A DNA stretch of 59,885 nucleotides from Verrucomicrobia bacterium UBA3761. Lineage in GTDB: Bacteria; Verrucomicrobiota; Kiritimatiellia; RFP12; UBA1067. Every line of letters begins with the position of its first letter. Positions within the stretch are counted from its first letter, which is position 1. Made by a program: the position numbers and the translations under genes. The stretch is taken from contig DFGB01000001.1 of the NCBI GenBank assembly GCA_002371135.1, positions 3,531 to 63,415 of the forward strand, read 5' to 3'. The notes below the pieces were generated by a model. That model saw nothing but the letters and a program-made list of their open reading frames with translations. It was not told the DNA's origin and searched no databases. This document shows, one piece after another, positions 35,501-46,051 of the stretch.

Positions 35501-35526
35501 TAAAAGCCCTCTGGCAGTCGAATCCA

Positions 35527-35680
35527 AAGTCATACCTGTCAGTCCGAAAAGTCACAGTTATGACTTTTCATTTCACAGCTGTGACTTCTCAAAGTGACAG
35601 CTATGACTTCTCAAAGTGACAGCTATGACTTCCCAAAGTGACAGCTATGGATTCGGCACCGACAGCTTTCAATTCGTTTT
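35527..35680 (+). repeat. Array B: seven imperfect palindromes with 22-bp period
   Basis: Unit starts fall at 35527, 35549, 35571, 35592, 35614, 35636 and about 35658. The best unit is AAGTGACAGCTATGACTT, the reverse complement of the array A consensus. The last unit is degenerate. There are no spacers. It fills the first half of the 581-bp gap after the small basic protein. The remaining part (35681-35890) shows no supported gene, only GC-rich short hairpins. Confidence 0.85.
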
Positions 35681-35895
35681 TGCTGGTTGTCATGAGCGTT
35701 CCCAAACGAAGTTGGAGCCAGGGCATCCGCTTCGCGGACAGCCTTCGGCTGGGGGATATTCCTTGGCGTTTCAGCCGCGCTGCACTCGCGAGGGGCGTGT
35801 GGGGCGAGTATCGCGCAAAACGTGCTAAAAACGCACAAAATTGCCGCTTTTGAAAAAAAACAGCCCCCTCCCCCCTATTCAGCACGCCGAAAATA

Positions 35896-35904
35896 TGGTA
35901 AAAT
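35896..35904 (+). promoter_or_regulatory. Extended -10 promoter of the secreted-protein cluster
   Basis: TGG-TAAAAT. A leader of about 85-90 nt with a GC-rich hairpin region (35945-35985) precedes the RBS AGAGGAGA and the ATG at 35998. Confidence 0.55.
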
Positions 35905-35997
35905 ATTATTCTTTTCAGGGCCTAGGTTTGTCTTCATTCGCCATGCAGCGCTGGCTGCGCCGGGCGGCGGAAGCCGGGCCTTACAGAGGAGACGAGT

Positions 35998-36861
35998 ATG
36001 AGAAATATGAAGTTGTGCCAGTTTGCCGCGTTGTCGCTTCTGCCCGTTTTGGCAGTCGCCGCGCCGAATTTCCCCCTTGGAACCCACCTCTATAAAGGTA
36101 CGCTCACGGACTGGAAGAACAAAGTCCTGACCTCGACCGCCAAAGTGACCATCCAGGCCGTCGCCACTAACGGGACCGTCATCGCCTCCACGACCGTGGC
36201 CGATCCTACGGTGGAAGGCTACAATTTCCTGTTGCAGATACCGCTTTCGACAACCGCCACCGACTCTACGGCGACCGTGGGCGATAAGCTCAACTGCGTA
36301 ATCCTCCAGGATTCCGGCCTCTCCCTCGCGGCGACGCCCCTTACCGTAGGCAAGGCGAACACCGTATCGACGGTCGCCCTCAAGTTCATAAACATGAAGT
36401 CATATACCGACGGGACGAACTCGGTCAGCGTGCCGCAGGAATACATCGACGCCATTTCCGTCTGGATCGAGGCGTACAGAGACGAACTCGGAATCACGGG
36501 CGACTACGATCCGTTCGCCGACTACGACAGCGATGGTGCCTCGAACTACGCCGAATACTGCGCGGGGACGGATCCGTTCAATGCGGCGGACAAACTCGAG
36601 ATTCTCGCCTACGCCGCGGAGCAGGAATCCCTCCACAGACTCAAATTCGAGTATGTCGGCGGGCACGTCTACGGCGTGTCGACGACGCTTTCGCTCATGA
36701 AGCCGGCATGGACGACGCAGGGGGTGAAGAAATCCGAGACCGACGTCGAGCACGAGCAGGTGATGCCGTCTGCGGACGAGGATGCCGTCGGCGATATTGA
36801 AATCTACGTCGTTCCCGCCGAAGGAGCCACGAGCCAATTCTTCAGGCTGGAAGCAAAATAA
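35998..36861 (+). CDS. Secreted protein with thrombospondin-3-like calcium-binding motif
   Basis: A 287-aa protein with a signal peptide at 1-21. A beta-rich N-terminal domain is followed by DYDPFADYDSDGASNYAEY with CAGTDPFNAADK (about residues 176-205). This is the D-x-D-x-DG...E-x2-GTDP pattern of TSP3/dockerin-like calcium loops common in PVC extracellular proteins. A short C-terminal domain ends SQFFRLEAK. It is the first gene of the 18-kb secreted-protein cluster. The stop codon directly adjoins a GTTGAAAR array. Confidence 0.8.
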   Translation: MRNMKLCQFAALSLLPVLAVAAPNFPLGTHLYKGTLTDWKNKVLTSTAKVTIQAVATNGTVIASTTVADPTVEGYNFLLQIPLSTTATDSTATVGDKLNCVILQDSGLSLAATPLTVGKANTVSTVALKFINMKSYTDGTNSVSVPQEYIDAISVWIEAYRDELGITGDYDPFADYDSDGASNYAEYCAGTDPFNAADKLEILAYAAEQESLHRLKFEYVGGHVYGVSTTLSLMKPAWTTQGVKKSETDVEHEQVMPSADEDAVGDIEIYVVPAEGATSQFFRLEAK

Positions 36862-36862
36862 A

Positions 36863-36898
36863 GTTGAAAGGTTGAAAGGTTGAAAAGTTGAAAGGTTG
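36863..36898 (+). repeat. GTTGAAAR array, left arm of the four-helix-bundle cassette
   Basis: Four in-phase octamers (GTTGAAAG twice, GTTGAAAA, GTTGAAAG) plus GTTG. It begins one base after the preceding stop and provides the purine-rich GAAAGG upstream of the next ATG. Confidence 0.85.
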
Positions 36899-36904
36899 TT
36901 GGCT

Positions 36905-37288
36905 ATGGCGGCATTCAAGTCGTTTGAGGATATTCACGCCTGGCAAAACTCCCGAGTCCTAGTCAAGGAAATCTATGCAGCGACAAGCAGCGGCGATTTT
37001 GTCAAAGACTACGGGTTGAAAGACCAGATTAGGCGTGCGGCAGTTTCCATCTGTTCAAACATTGCAGAGGGATTTGAACGGCGAGGGAACAAGGAGTTTA
37101 TCAATTTTCTTTGGTTTGCCAAAGGTTCGGCGGCGGAAGTTTGCTCGCAACTGCACCATGCCAAGGATCTAGGCTATATTACCGATGAGAGATTCAAAGA
37201 GATGTATGATTCTGCGAAATTGATTGGAGGAATGTTATTCAATCTCATAACAGTTCTTTCTTCCACTGACATGAGGACAAAACAATGA
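36905..37288 (+). CDS. Four-helix-bundle protein (S23/IVP family, TIGR02436-like)
   Basis: 127 aa from the ATG at 36905. It has the family signature DIHAWQNSRVLVKEIY, GLKDQIRRAAVSICSNIAEGFER, FINFLWFAKGSAAEV and LGYITDERF. Members are encoded in 23S rRNA intervening sequences or free in genomes. The Avd accessory protein of diversity-generating retroelements has the same fold, but no reverse transcriptase is in this window. The gene is visibly more AT-rich than its neighbours and lies between inverted GTTGAAAR arrays, suggesting insertion as a cassette. Its stop overlaps the next start (ATGA). Confidence 0.9.
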   Translation: MAAFKSFEDIHAWQNSRVLVKEIYAATSSGDFVKDYGLKDQIRRAAVSICSNIAEGFERRGNKEFINFLWFAKGSAAEVCSQLHHAKDLGYITDERFKEMYDSAKLIGGMLFNLITVLSSTDMRTKQ

Positions 37289-39048
37289 AACGAACCCATT
37301 TGTCGGCTTTTCAACTTTTCAACCTTTCAACTTTTCAACTTCTCTGCGCTGCAGTCGCGGCGCTGTGCGCCGCGACTGCAGCGCAGGCGGCGCACATCGA
37401 GGAAACGATATCGCTCGCGAAGGGGTGGAATGCGATCTACCTCGAGTCTACGCCGGACGTCGCGGCGTGCGAGGAGTTTTTCGCCGGGGCGCCGGTCGAG
37501 CGCGTGGCGTCCTACCACTCCGACGCATACTCCTCGACGCGCCAGATCGCCGACGATGGCAGCGTAATCGAGCAGAAGCCGATCTCCTACTACGTGTGGG
37601 TGCCGGGCGACGAGACGGCCTCGACGATGGCTTCGCTCGGCGGCGGCCGCACTTACATGATCCTCGCGACGAACGCATGGTCGAAAACGTTCCTCGGCGT
37701 TCCTGCCGCTCCACAGCAGACGTGGCGCGCCACGACGGGCGAGACGGGCTTCATGAACATCGTCGGCGTTTCGGCGGACGCGGCGGCCTCCATCGCGGCC
37801 AAGGCGTATTTCGGCGAAGGCCCGTTCGGCAAGACATCGGGCGTCGCCTACCAGATTGGCGGGTCGAAGACCGAGGCGCCAACATTCCTCCCGATGACGA
37901 TTGGCGCCAAGGCGAAGGTGGGCGGCGGCAAGGCATACGCCCTCTCTGCGACGCAGGACGCCGACTGGCCGGGAGTCGTCGGTTTCTCCGGCAATGCCGC
38001 AGTCGCGTTCGGGTCTGATGAATTTTCCGGCGTCACGCTCAAGAATTTCGGCACGACGAACCGCACGTTCAGTGTGAAAATCGTCGCGTCCAAGGACGCT
38101 CAGGAAGCCTTCCCGCCGATGAAGCGCATGGTCAAGGACGCCCAGGGCAAAGAATCATGGGTGGCCGTCGAGCCCGGCGTGGCATGGGAAGTTCCGCTTG
38201 CAGCCAGCGCCCTCTCGGCGCAGCGCTTCGCCCTCGACCGCACGGCGATGGCCGCCGGCACGACGTATGCGGCCGTGATGCAGATCGACGACCTCGGCGG
38301 CACGCAGATGCGCGTCAGAATCCCCGTGACGGCCGGCGAGAAGACGGCTGACGAAGCGGCGTATCCGACCGGTCTCTGGGCGGGATACATCCAGATGGAG
38401 GCAGTTTCCTCGCTCACCAACGAGACGCCTACGGCCGCGGCGGGCAAGCTTAGAATGAACATCCTCGTCCACGTCGATGCCAACGGCAAGGCGAAACTCC
38501 TCCAGCGCGTCGCCGCCGGGGTCGATTCCGAGGGCAACGTCCGGCTCTTCAAGGAGCTTTCTTCCGCCAAGGCGGCCTGCGAAAATCCACGCCGCCTGTC
38601 TACGGTCATGATGAGCGTCGACAACCCCATCGTCGAAGCCACGACGCACACGACGTTCGGCGACCAGTTGCAGTTCCAGTGGACCGTCCCTCCCGCGGCG
38701 CGCGACAACCCGTTCCGCCACGCCTGGCATCCCGACCACGACGGCAAGACGGCCGACTACTCCGGCGAACTCCCCTCCGGCGACGACCTCGCGAACTACG
38801 TCAACCCCGTGAAGCCCGAGCTCTGGAGCGTCGCCAATACGCTCTACTTCTCGTGGCACGAACGGAACGACCCGGATGCGGACATCTATTTCGAACACAA
38901 CCCCGGCGAGACCACGGCGGGCTTCGCGACCTGGACGGTCGGCGGGCTTGTCTCCGGCGGCCAGATTACTTCGACCTCGAAGGGCGAGATAAACTCGATC
39001 GGCGTCTTCTACCTCAAGCGCATCGCCGAAGTCGCCGAAATCGAATAG
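37285..39048 (+). CDS. Secreted protein of unknown function (587 aa)
   Basis: The N-terminus reads MKRTHL, then SAFQLFNLSTFQLLCAAVAA and LCAATAAQA, a usable signal peptide whose hydrophobic core is translated from four octamers (37308-37339). The mature protein begins HIEETISLAKGWNAIYLEST and looks beta-rich throughout (WVPGDETASTMASLGGGRTYMI, SVDNPIVEATTHTTFGDQLQF). A 'GWNAIYL' opening followed by GRTYMI recurs in uncharacterised PVC extracellular proteins. No catalytic motif is seen. It is translationally coupled to the four-helix-bundle gene by ATGA. Confidence 0.75.
   Translation: MKRTHLSAFQLFNLSTFQLLCAAVAALCAATAAQAAHIEETISLAKGWNAIYLESTPDVAACEEFFAGAPVERVASYHSDAYSSTRQIADDGSVIEQKPISYYVWVPGDETASTMASLGGGRTYMILATNAWSKTFLGVPAAPQQTWRATTGETGFMNIVGVSADAAASIAAKAYFGEGPFGKTSGVAYQIGGSKTEAPTFLPMTIGAKAKVGGGKAYALSATQDADWPGVVGFSGNAAVAFGSDEFSGVTLKNFGTTNRTFSVKIVASKDAQEAFPPMKRMVKDAQGKESWVAVEPGVAWEVPLAASALSAQRFALDRTAMAAGTTYAAVMQIDDLGGTQMRVRIPVTAGEKTADEAAYPTGLWAGYIQMEAVSSLTNETPTAAAGKLRMNILVHVDANGKAKLLQRVAAGVDSEGNVRLFKELSSAKAACENPRRLSTVMMSVDNPIVEATTHTTFGDQLQFQWTVPPAARDNPFRHAWHPDHDGKTADYSGELPSGDDLANYVNPVKPELWSVANTLYFSWHERNDPDADIYFEHNPGETTAGFATWTVGGLVSGGQITSTSKGEINSIGVFYLKRIAEVAEIE
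37308..37339 (-). repeat. GTTGAAAR array, right arm, inside a signal-peptide coding region
   Basis: Four in-phase octamers TTTTCAAC, TTTTCAAC, CTTTCAAC, TTTTCAAC (reverse complement of the left arm at 36863-36894). They encode FQLFNLSTFQL of the downstream secreted protein. Confidence 0.85.
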
Positions 39049-39054
39049 CGACCA

Positions 39055-39086
39055 TCTAGAACTTCTAGAACCTCTAGATCCCCAGA
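39055..39086. repeat. CTAGAA-type repeat spacer
   Basis: Three CTAGA units at 9-bp intervals, 7 bp after the stop of the 587-aa gene. Same type as 31042-31085. Confidence 0.55.
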
Positions 39087-39114
39087 TAAATTTGAAAGAC
39101 TGCGAGAAAAACCC

Positions 39115-39918
39115 ATGAATACGACAAAAAAAATCCTTGCAACACTGCTCTGCGCATTGCTCGCCGCGGCGGCCAACGCCGCCGTGCCGGAAATGCTCAC
39201 CTACCGCGGGCAGCTCTGGCGCACGGGCGGGTTCGCCGCGGACGGCGAAAACCTCACGCTCACGTTCAAGATCTATGACAGCGAAACACCGGATACCGTG
39301 CTCTGGGGACGCTCGGTCGTCGCGGCGGTCGATGCGGACGGCGTCTTCTACGCCGAGCTGAAGGACGACAACGGCGCGGCGGTGCAGGGCGCGGCATATA
39401 CGAAGCTTGTCGATGCTGTCGCCGCCGTGAAGGGCGCGGTCGAAATCGGCCTCACGCCGCCCGGCGCGGGCGAGATAACGCCGCGCCAGACTTTGACGAC
39501 GGGAGTGCGCGCCGCGCGCGCCGGGCGAACGAAGGCGGTCGACGTCTTCTACGCCGAAAACCGCATCCTCGCCGGCGCGATGGCGATCGACGAGTTGACG
39601 ATATCGTCCGTCACCGTGACGAACGGCACGGCGCAGCTCCCGCCCGTCTGCTACCTCGCGCCTGTCGCGGAGCAGTCGATTGGCGGCGGCAAGGGTACGG
39701 TCACGCTCAAGGGCCTATCGCTCGCCCGCCCCTCTTCGCCTTACGCACCCGGCGGGAGCGGACGCTACACGACCAACGCCGCCTCCTGCGACATGGTGCT
39801 GACGTATGAAAACGACGAAGGCGCATTCACGGTGCTGCTGCCCAAGGGCTGCCAGGTCCAGGGCGATTCCGCGCTGGTCCGCACAGTAAGCGCGACGGCC
39901 TTCGGCAAAGCGAACTGA
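39115..39918 (+). CDS. Secreted protein with 'L-x-YRG-L' beta domain
   Basis: A 267-aa protein with a signal peptide at about 1-22. It opens VPEMLTYRGQLWRTGG followed by LTLTFKIYDSETPDTVLWGRS and DGVFYAELKDD. This is the small beta domain (VP-x-LtYqGrL...plW...vdGvF) often found at the start of large bacterial surface and tail-fibre-like proteins. The same element reappears near the C-terminus of the 928-aa protein (RLVYRGVLAHFGEWTSG). A short C-terminal domain ends in FTVLLPKGCQVQGDSA. A role as an accessory or subunit of the neighbouring surface proteins is inference. Confidence 0.75.
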   Translation: MNTTKKILATLLCALLAAAANAAVPEMLTYRGQLWRTGGFAADGENLTLTFKIYDSETPDTVLWGRSVVAAVDADGVFYAELKDDNGAAVQGAAYTKLVDAVAAVKGAVEIGLTPPGAGEITPRQTLTTGVRAARAGRTKAVDVFYAENRILAGAMAIDELTISSVTVTNGTAQLPPVCYLAPVAEQSIGGGKGTVTLKGLSLARPSSPYAPGGSGRYTTNAASCDMVLTYENDEGAFTVLLPKGCQVQGDSALVRTVSATAFGKAN

Positions 39919-39937
39919 TTTAGAAGGGGATACGGGA

Positions 39938-43153
<3,216 letters not shown>

Positions 43154-43155
43154 TT

Positions 43156-43192
43156 GAGCCGTTGAAAGGTTGAAAAGTTGAAAGGTTGAAAG
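43156..43192 (+). repeat. GTTGAAAR array spacer
   Basis: GTTGAGCC, GTTGAAAG, GTTGAAAA, GTTGAAAG, GTTGAAAG in 8-bp phase, starting directly at the preceding stop and ending in the RBS (GAAAGGAAAAG) of the next gene. Confidence 0.85.
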
Positions 43193-43202
43193 GAAAAGAC
43201 CT

Positions 43203-45989
43203 ATGAAGAAAATAATTTTTGCTGTGCTGGCGATGGCCGCCGCGCTGGCGGCGAGGGCGGTGCAAATCGAGTTGCTGACGAACGGCGACGGCTCGACGAA
43301 GGCCGGATGGACGGTCTCCGGCAGTTTCGAGTCGGAGGATTCCTGGTTTGTGACGGGACACACCACAGCCACGATGAGGCAATTGGTGGATCTCGAGAGT
43401 TTCGGAATCACCGCGGAAGACATCCAGGCGTCTGCGTCCATCACCGCATCCGTCACAGTCTGGCGCAAATGGGGCAGCAGCCTGTGCCGCGTCAAAGTCG
43501 AAGAGTTTGATGCGGGAGGAACTTCCCTTGGCGTGCACACGGTCGTGGATTTGCCCTACACAAAGGATAGCGAGGATTCGCCAAACTCTTACGCGATCAG
43601 TTTCAATCTCAGTTCCAGCACGCGCAAACTCCGTTATACGTTGGAGGGGGCGGATTCCCTAAACTGGGCTGGACACTACGGTCCGAAGTTCCGCAATTGC
43701 AGTCTTAAATGGATCAATGCCACGAATACGCTTGGCGACGGGCAGAAATACACGTTTGCGAGCAACGAGACCATCGAGGGCGCGGCCGGCAAAAGCGCGA
43801 TTGCCGTCAAGGACGGCGCGAGCGCGATCATCAACATCAAGAGCGGGGCTGTGTTGACGGTGACCGGCGGAAACGCGAGCGGAACGACCGGCGCGGCGCC
43901 CGCCATCCGCGTCCCCGAAAACTCGACGCTTTACATCGTCGGCGACGGAACGCTGATTGCGACGGGCGGTGCGGCCGCGAACGGCGGCAACGGTTTCCGC
44001 GGCGGTAATGGCGTTATCGACCAAGAACGCAAATATGGCGCCGGCGGCGAAGGTGGCGAAGGCGGCGCCGGCGGCGGAGGAGGCGCGCCTGCGATAGGCG
44101 GTGCCGGCGGCGCCGGCGGCAATGGCGGAATGTTTTCCGCGTTGTCGATTTACTACTATTGTTCAACTGCTGAATTCACAAGCAACGGTAGAGCTGGCCA
44201 CGATGGCGAAGCAGGTACGAACGGCAGCGGCATGGGCAAGGTCGTCATCTTAGGCAATGTCATCGTCCGGGCGACGGCGGGCGCAACGGCATCGTCCGAT
44301 GGTTTTGGCGGATTGAACGGCGATGCAGGCACAGATTCCGGTTCGGGTTGGAGTGACGCTTATGTCGCTGGCGGTGGTGGCGGCGGCGGCGGCGGCGCAC
44401 GCGGCCAGGGAGCGCAGTTCGGCATCGGCGGCGGCGGTTCCGGCGGCGGCGGCGGCGCCGCCGGCGGCAACGGCGGCACGACAGTCGAGGACTTCAGCAC
44501 CGACTACAGTAAAGTCGCCTGGGGCCAGGGCGGTGGAGGCGGGTGCGGCGCCGAAGGCGACGGCGACGACGGTTCCAGCGGAGGATCGCAGTATGGGTAT
44601 GCCTCGTACGGCACGGCCCGTGGCGGCGACGGCGGCAACGGCGGAGCGCGTGCGTCGCACGGCGGCAATGGCACGTTCCAGGTGCTGGACAGCGTCGCCT
44701 TGACGGTTTCTCCGGCGCGCACGGCAGAGCAACCGGTGGCGCTAAGCGCCGGGGAAGCCGTAGCGGACTCGATTACCGTCACGTTCATGTCGGAAGGAGC
44801 CTCCGTCGGCACGGCGCAGGCATCGCTGATGCTCGCGCCGCCGGCCGCGCCCGCCCTCGCTTCCAAAGAAAACTATGCATTCCAAGGCTACTACACGGCA
44901 GGCGGGACGCAAATCTACGACGAAAATTGCAACCCTGTCTATCCCGTCTGGCAGACCATCGAGAATACGACGCTTTACGCCCGCTGGAGGTTGGAATCTG
45001 TCAACTTCACGTTCTCCTCGGGTGGAGAGGATTTAGGCACGGCATCTTATCTTGTCTCCAGCGCCACGGCATCGGAGGCGCCGATTGCGCTCAAGCATGG
45101 CGACGATATTTTCCTCGGCTACTACACGGCGGAAAATGGCGGCGTGCAGGTCTACAATGAAAACTACGAGTTCGCGCTTGCCGACGCCTCCATTTTGACG
45201 GATCCGGACATGACGCTCTACGCGCAGTGGAAGCCTGTCGCCCGTACGCTCGAAGGCGGCATCACGCGCCTCGTCTATCGTGGTGTGCTGGCGCACTTCG
45301 GCGAATGGACGAGCGGGCTCAAGAAGACGATGCACGTGAATGTCTACGATTCGGCGTCGGCGGCGGAGCCGCTCTGGTCGGGCGACGCTGCGGACGTGCC
45401 GATCAACCCCGACGGCTCGTTCGAGGCGGTGTTCGGGAACGACGAACTCGCGCTCGCTTTCGCATCCAACAACGTCACGCACGTGGAGCTGACCGTGGGC
45501 GATGCACTCTCGCCGCTCGCGCCGCGCCGCGCGTTCGCGTCCGTCGCAAGCGTCAACCGCGCGCTCGTCGCGGAAGGTGCCGCGAGCGACATCAAAGTCG
45601 GCACGCTTGGCGCGAATGCGATCGTCGCCGAGAAGGTGACGGCTGGCTTGCTGGAGGCTTCCGAGATGGTGCGCGTCGAAGGCAGCGTTTCGGTGGAAGT
45701 CAAGCCCTTCGATATCGCCAAGGGCAGCGAGACGACGATTCTGCGCGGAGATGGCGTCAGCGTCTGGGGCGACCCGGAAAAGGTGAAGACGTATAATGGC
45801 GTCGTGGCCGGACAGTCCCTCTGGACGGCAGACCGCGATGGCGTCGTGATGATTCACTGCTCCGGGACATCGCGCTCGACCTTGCGCATCCCGGCGACGA
45901 TACAGTTCGTTCGCAAAGGCGACGAAGTCCGCGCGCCCACCTACGACGCCGGCGAAGTGAGCGTCACGGTTTGGAGCTACAAGAAGTGA
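43203..45989 (+). CDS. Glycine-rich secreted surface protein with InlB-like repeats (paralogue of 39938 gene)
   Basis: A 928-aa protein with a signal peptide at 1-20. An N-terminal lectin-like beta domain (about 21-175) is followed by the same module as its neighbour: INIKSGAVLTVTGGNASGTTG, TLYIVGDGTLIATGGAAANG, Gly-rich runs and MGKVVILGNVIVRATAGA. Two InlB/Flg_new-like repeats (FQGYYTAGGTQIYDENC...LYARW and FLGYYTAENGGVQVYN...LYAQW, about 555-680) come next. The L-x-YRG-L beta domain (about 690-770) and a C-terminal region complete it. The Gly-rich module is colinear with that of the upstream gene, implying tandem duplication. Likely exported to the cell surface. Confidence 0.82.
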   Translation: MKKIIFAVLAMAAALAARAVQIELLTNGDGSTKAGWTVSGSFESEDSWFVTGHTTATMRQLVDLESFGITAEDIQASASITASVTVWRKWGSSLCRVKVEEFDAGGTSLGVHTVVDLPYTKDSEDSPNSYAISFNLSSSTRKLRYTLEGADSLNWAGHYGPKFRNCSLKWINATNTLGDGQKYTFASNETIEGAAGKSAIAVKDGASAIINIKSGAVLTVTGGNASGTTGAAPAIRVPENSTLYIVGDGTLIATGGAAANGGNGFRGGNGVIDQERKYGAGGEGGEGGAGGGGGAPAIGGAGGAGGNGGMFSALSIYYYCSTAEFTSNGRAGHDGEAGTNGSGMGKVVILGNVIVRATAGATASSDGFGGLNGDAGTDSGSGWSDAYVAGGGGGGGGGARGQGAQFGIGGGGSGGGGGAAGGNGGTTVEDFSTDYSKVAWGQGGGGGCGAEGDGDDGSSGGSQYGYASYGTARGGDGGNGGARASHGGNGTFQVLDSVALTVSPARTAEQPVALSAGEAVADSITVTFMSEGASVGTAQASLMLAPPAAPALASKENYAFQGYYTAGGTQIYDENCNPVYPVWQTIENTTLYARWRLESVNFTFSSGGEDLGTASYLVSSATASEAPIALKHGDDIFLGYYTAENGGVQVYNENYEFALADASILTDPDMTLYAQWKPVARTLEGGITRLVYRGVLAHFGEWTSGLKKTMHVNVYDSASAAEPLWSGDAADVPINPDGSFEAVFGNDELALAFASNNVTHVELTVGDALSPLAPRRAFASVASVNRALVAEGAASDIKVGTLGANAIVAEKVTAGLLEASEMVRVEGSVSVEVKPFDIAKGSETTILRGDGVSVWGDPEKVKTYNGVVAGQSLWTADRDGVVMIHCSGTSRSTLRIPATIQFVRKGDEVRAPTYDAGEVSVTVWSYKK

Positions 45990-46051
45990 AATTCCTAGAA
46001 GCCTTGACATCTGGAAACCTGGAATCCTAGTGTCGTAAAAAGGAAGATCCG

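Noticed and set aside
36863..37288. Diversity-generating retroelement
   Set aside because: The four-helix-bundle protein is related in fold to Avd, but no reverse transcriptase or template/variable repeat pair was seen in the window.
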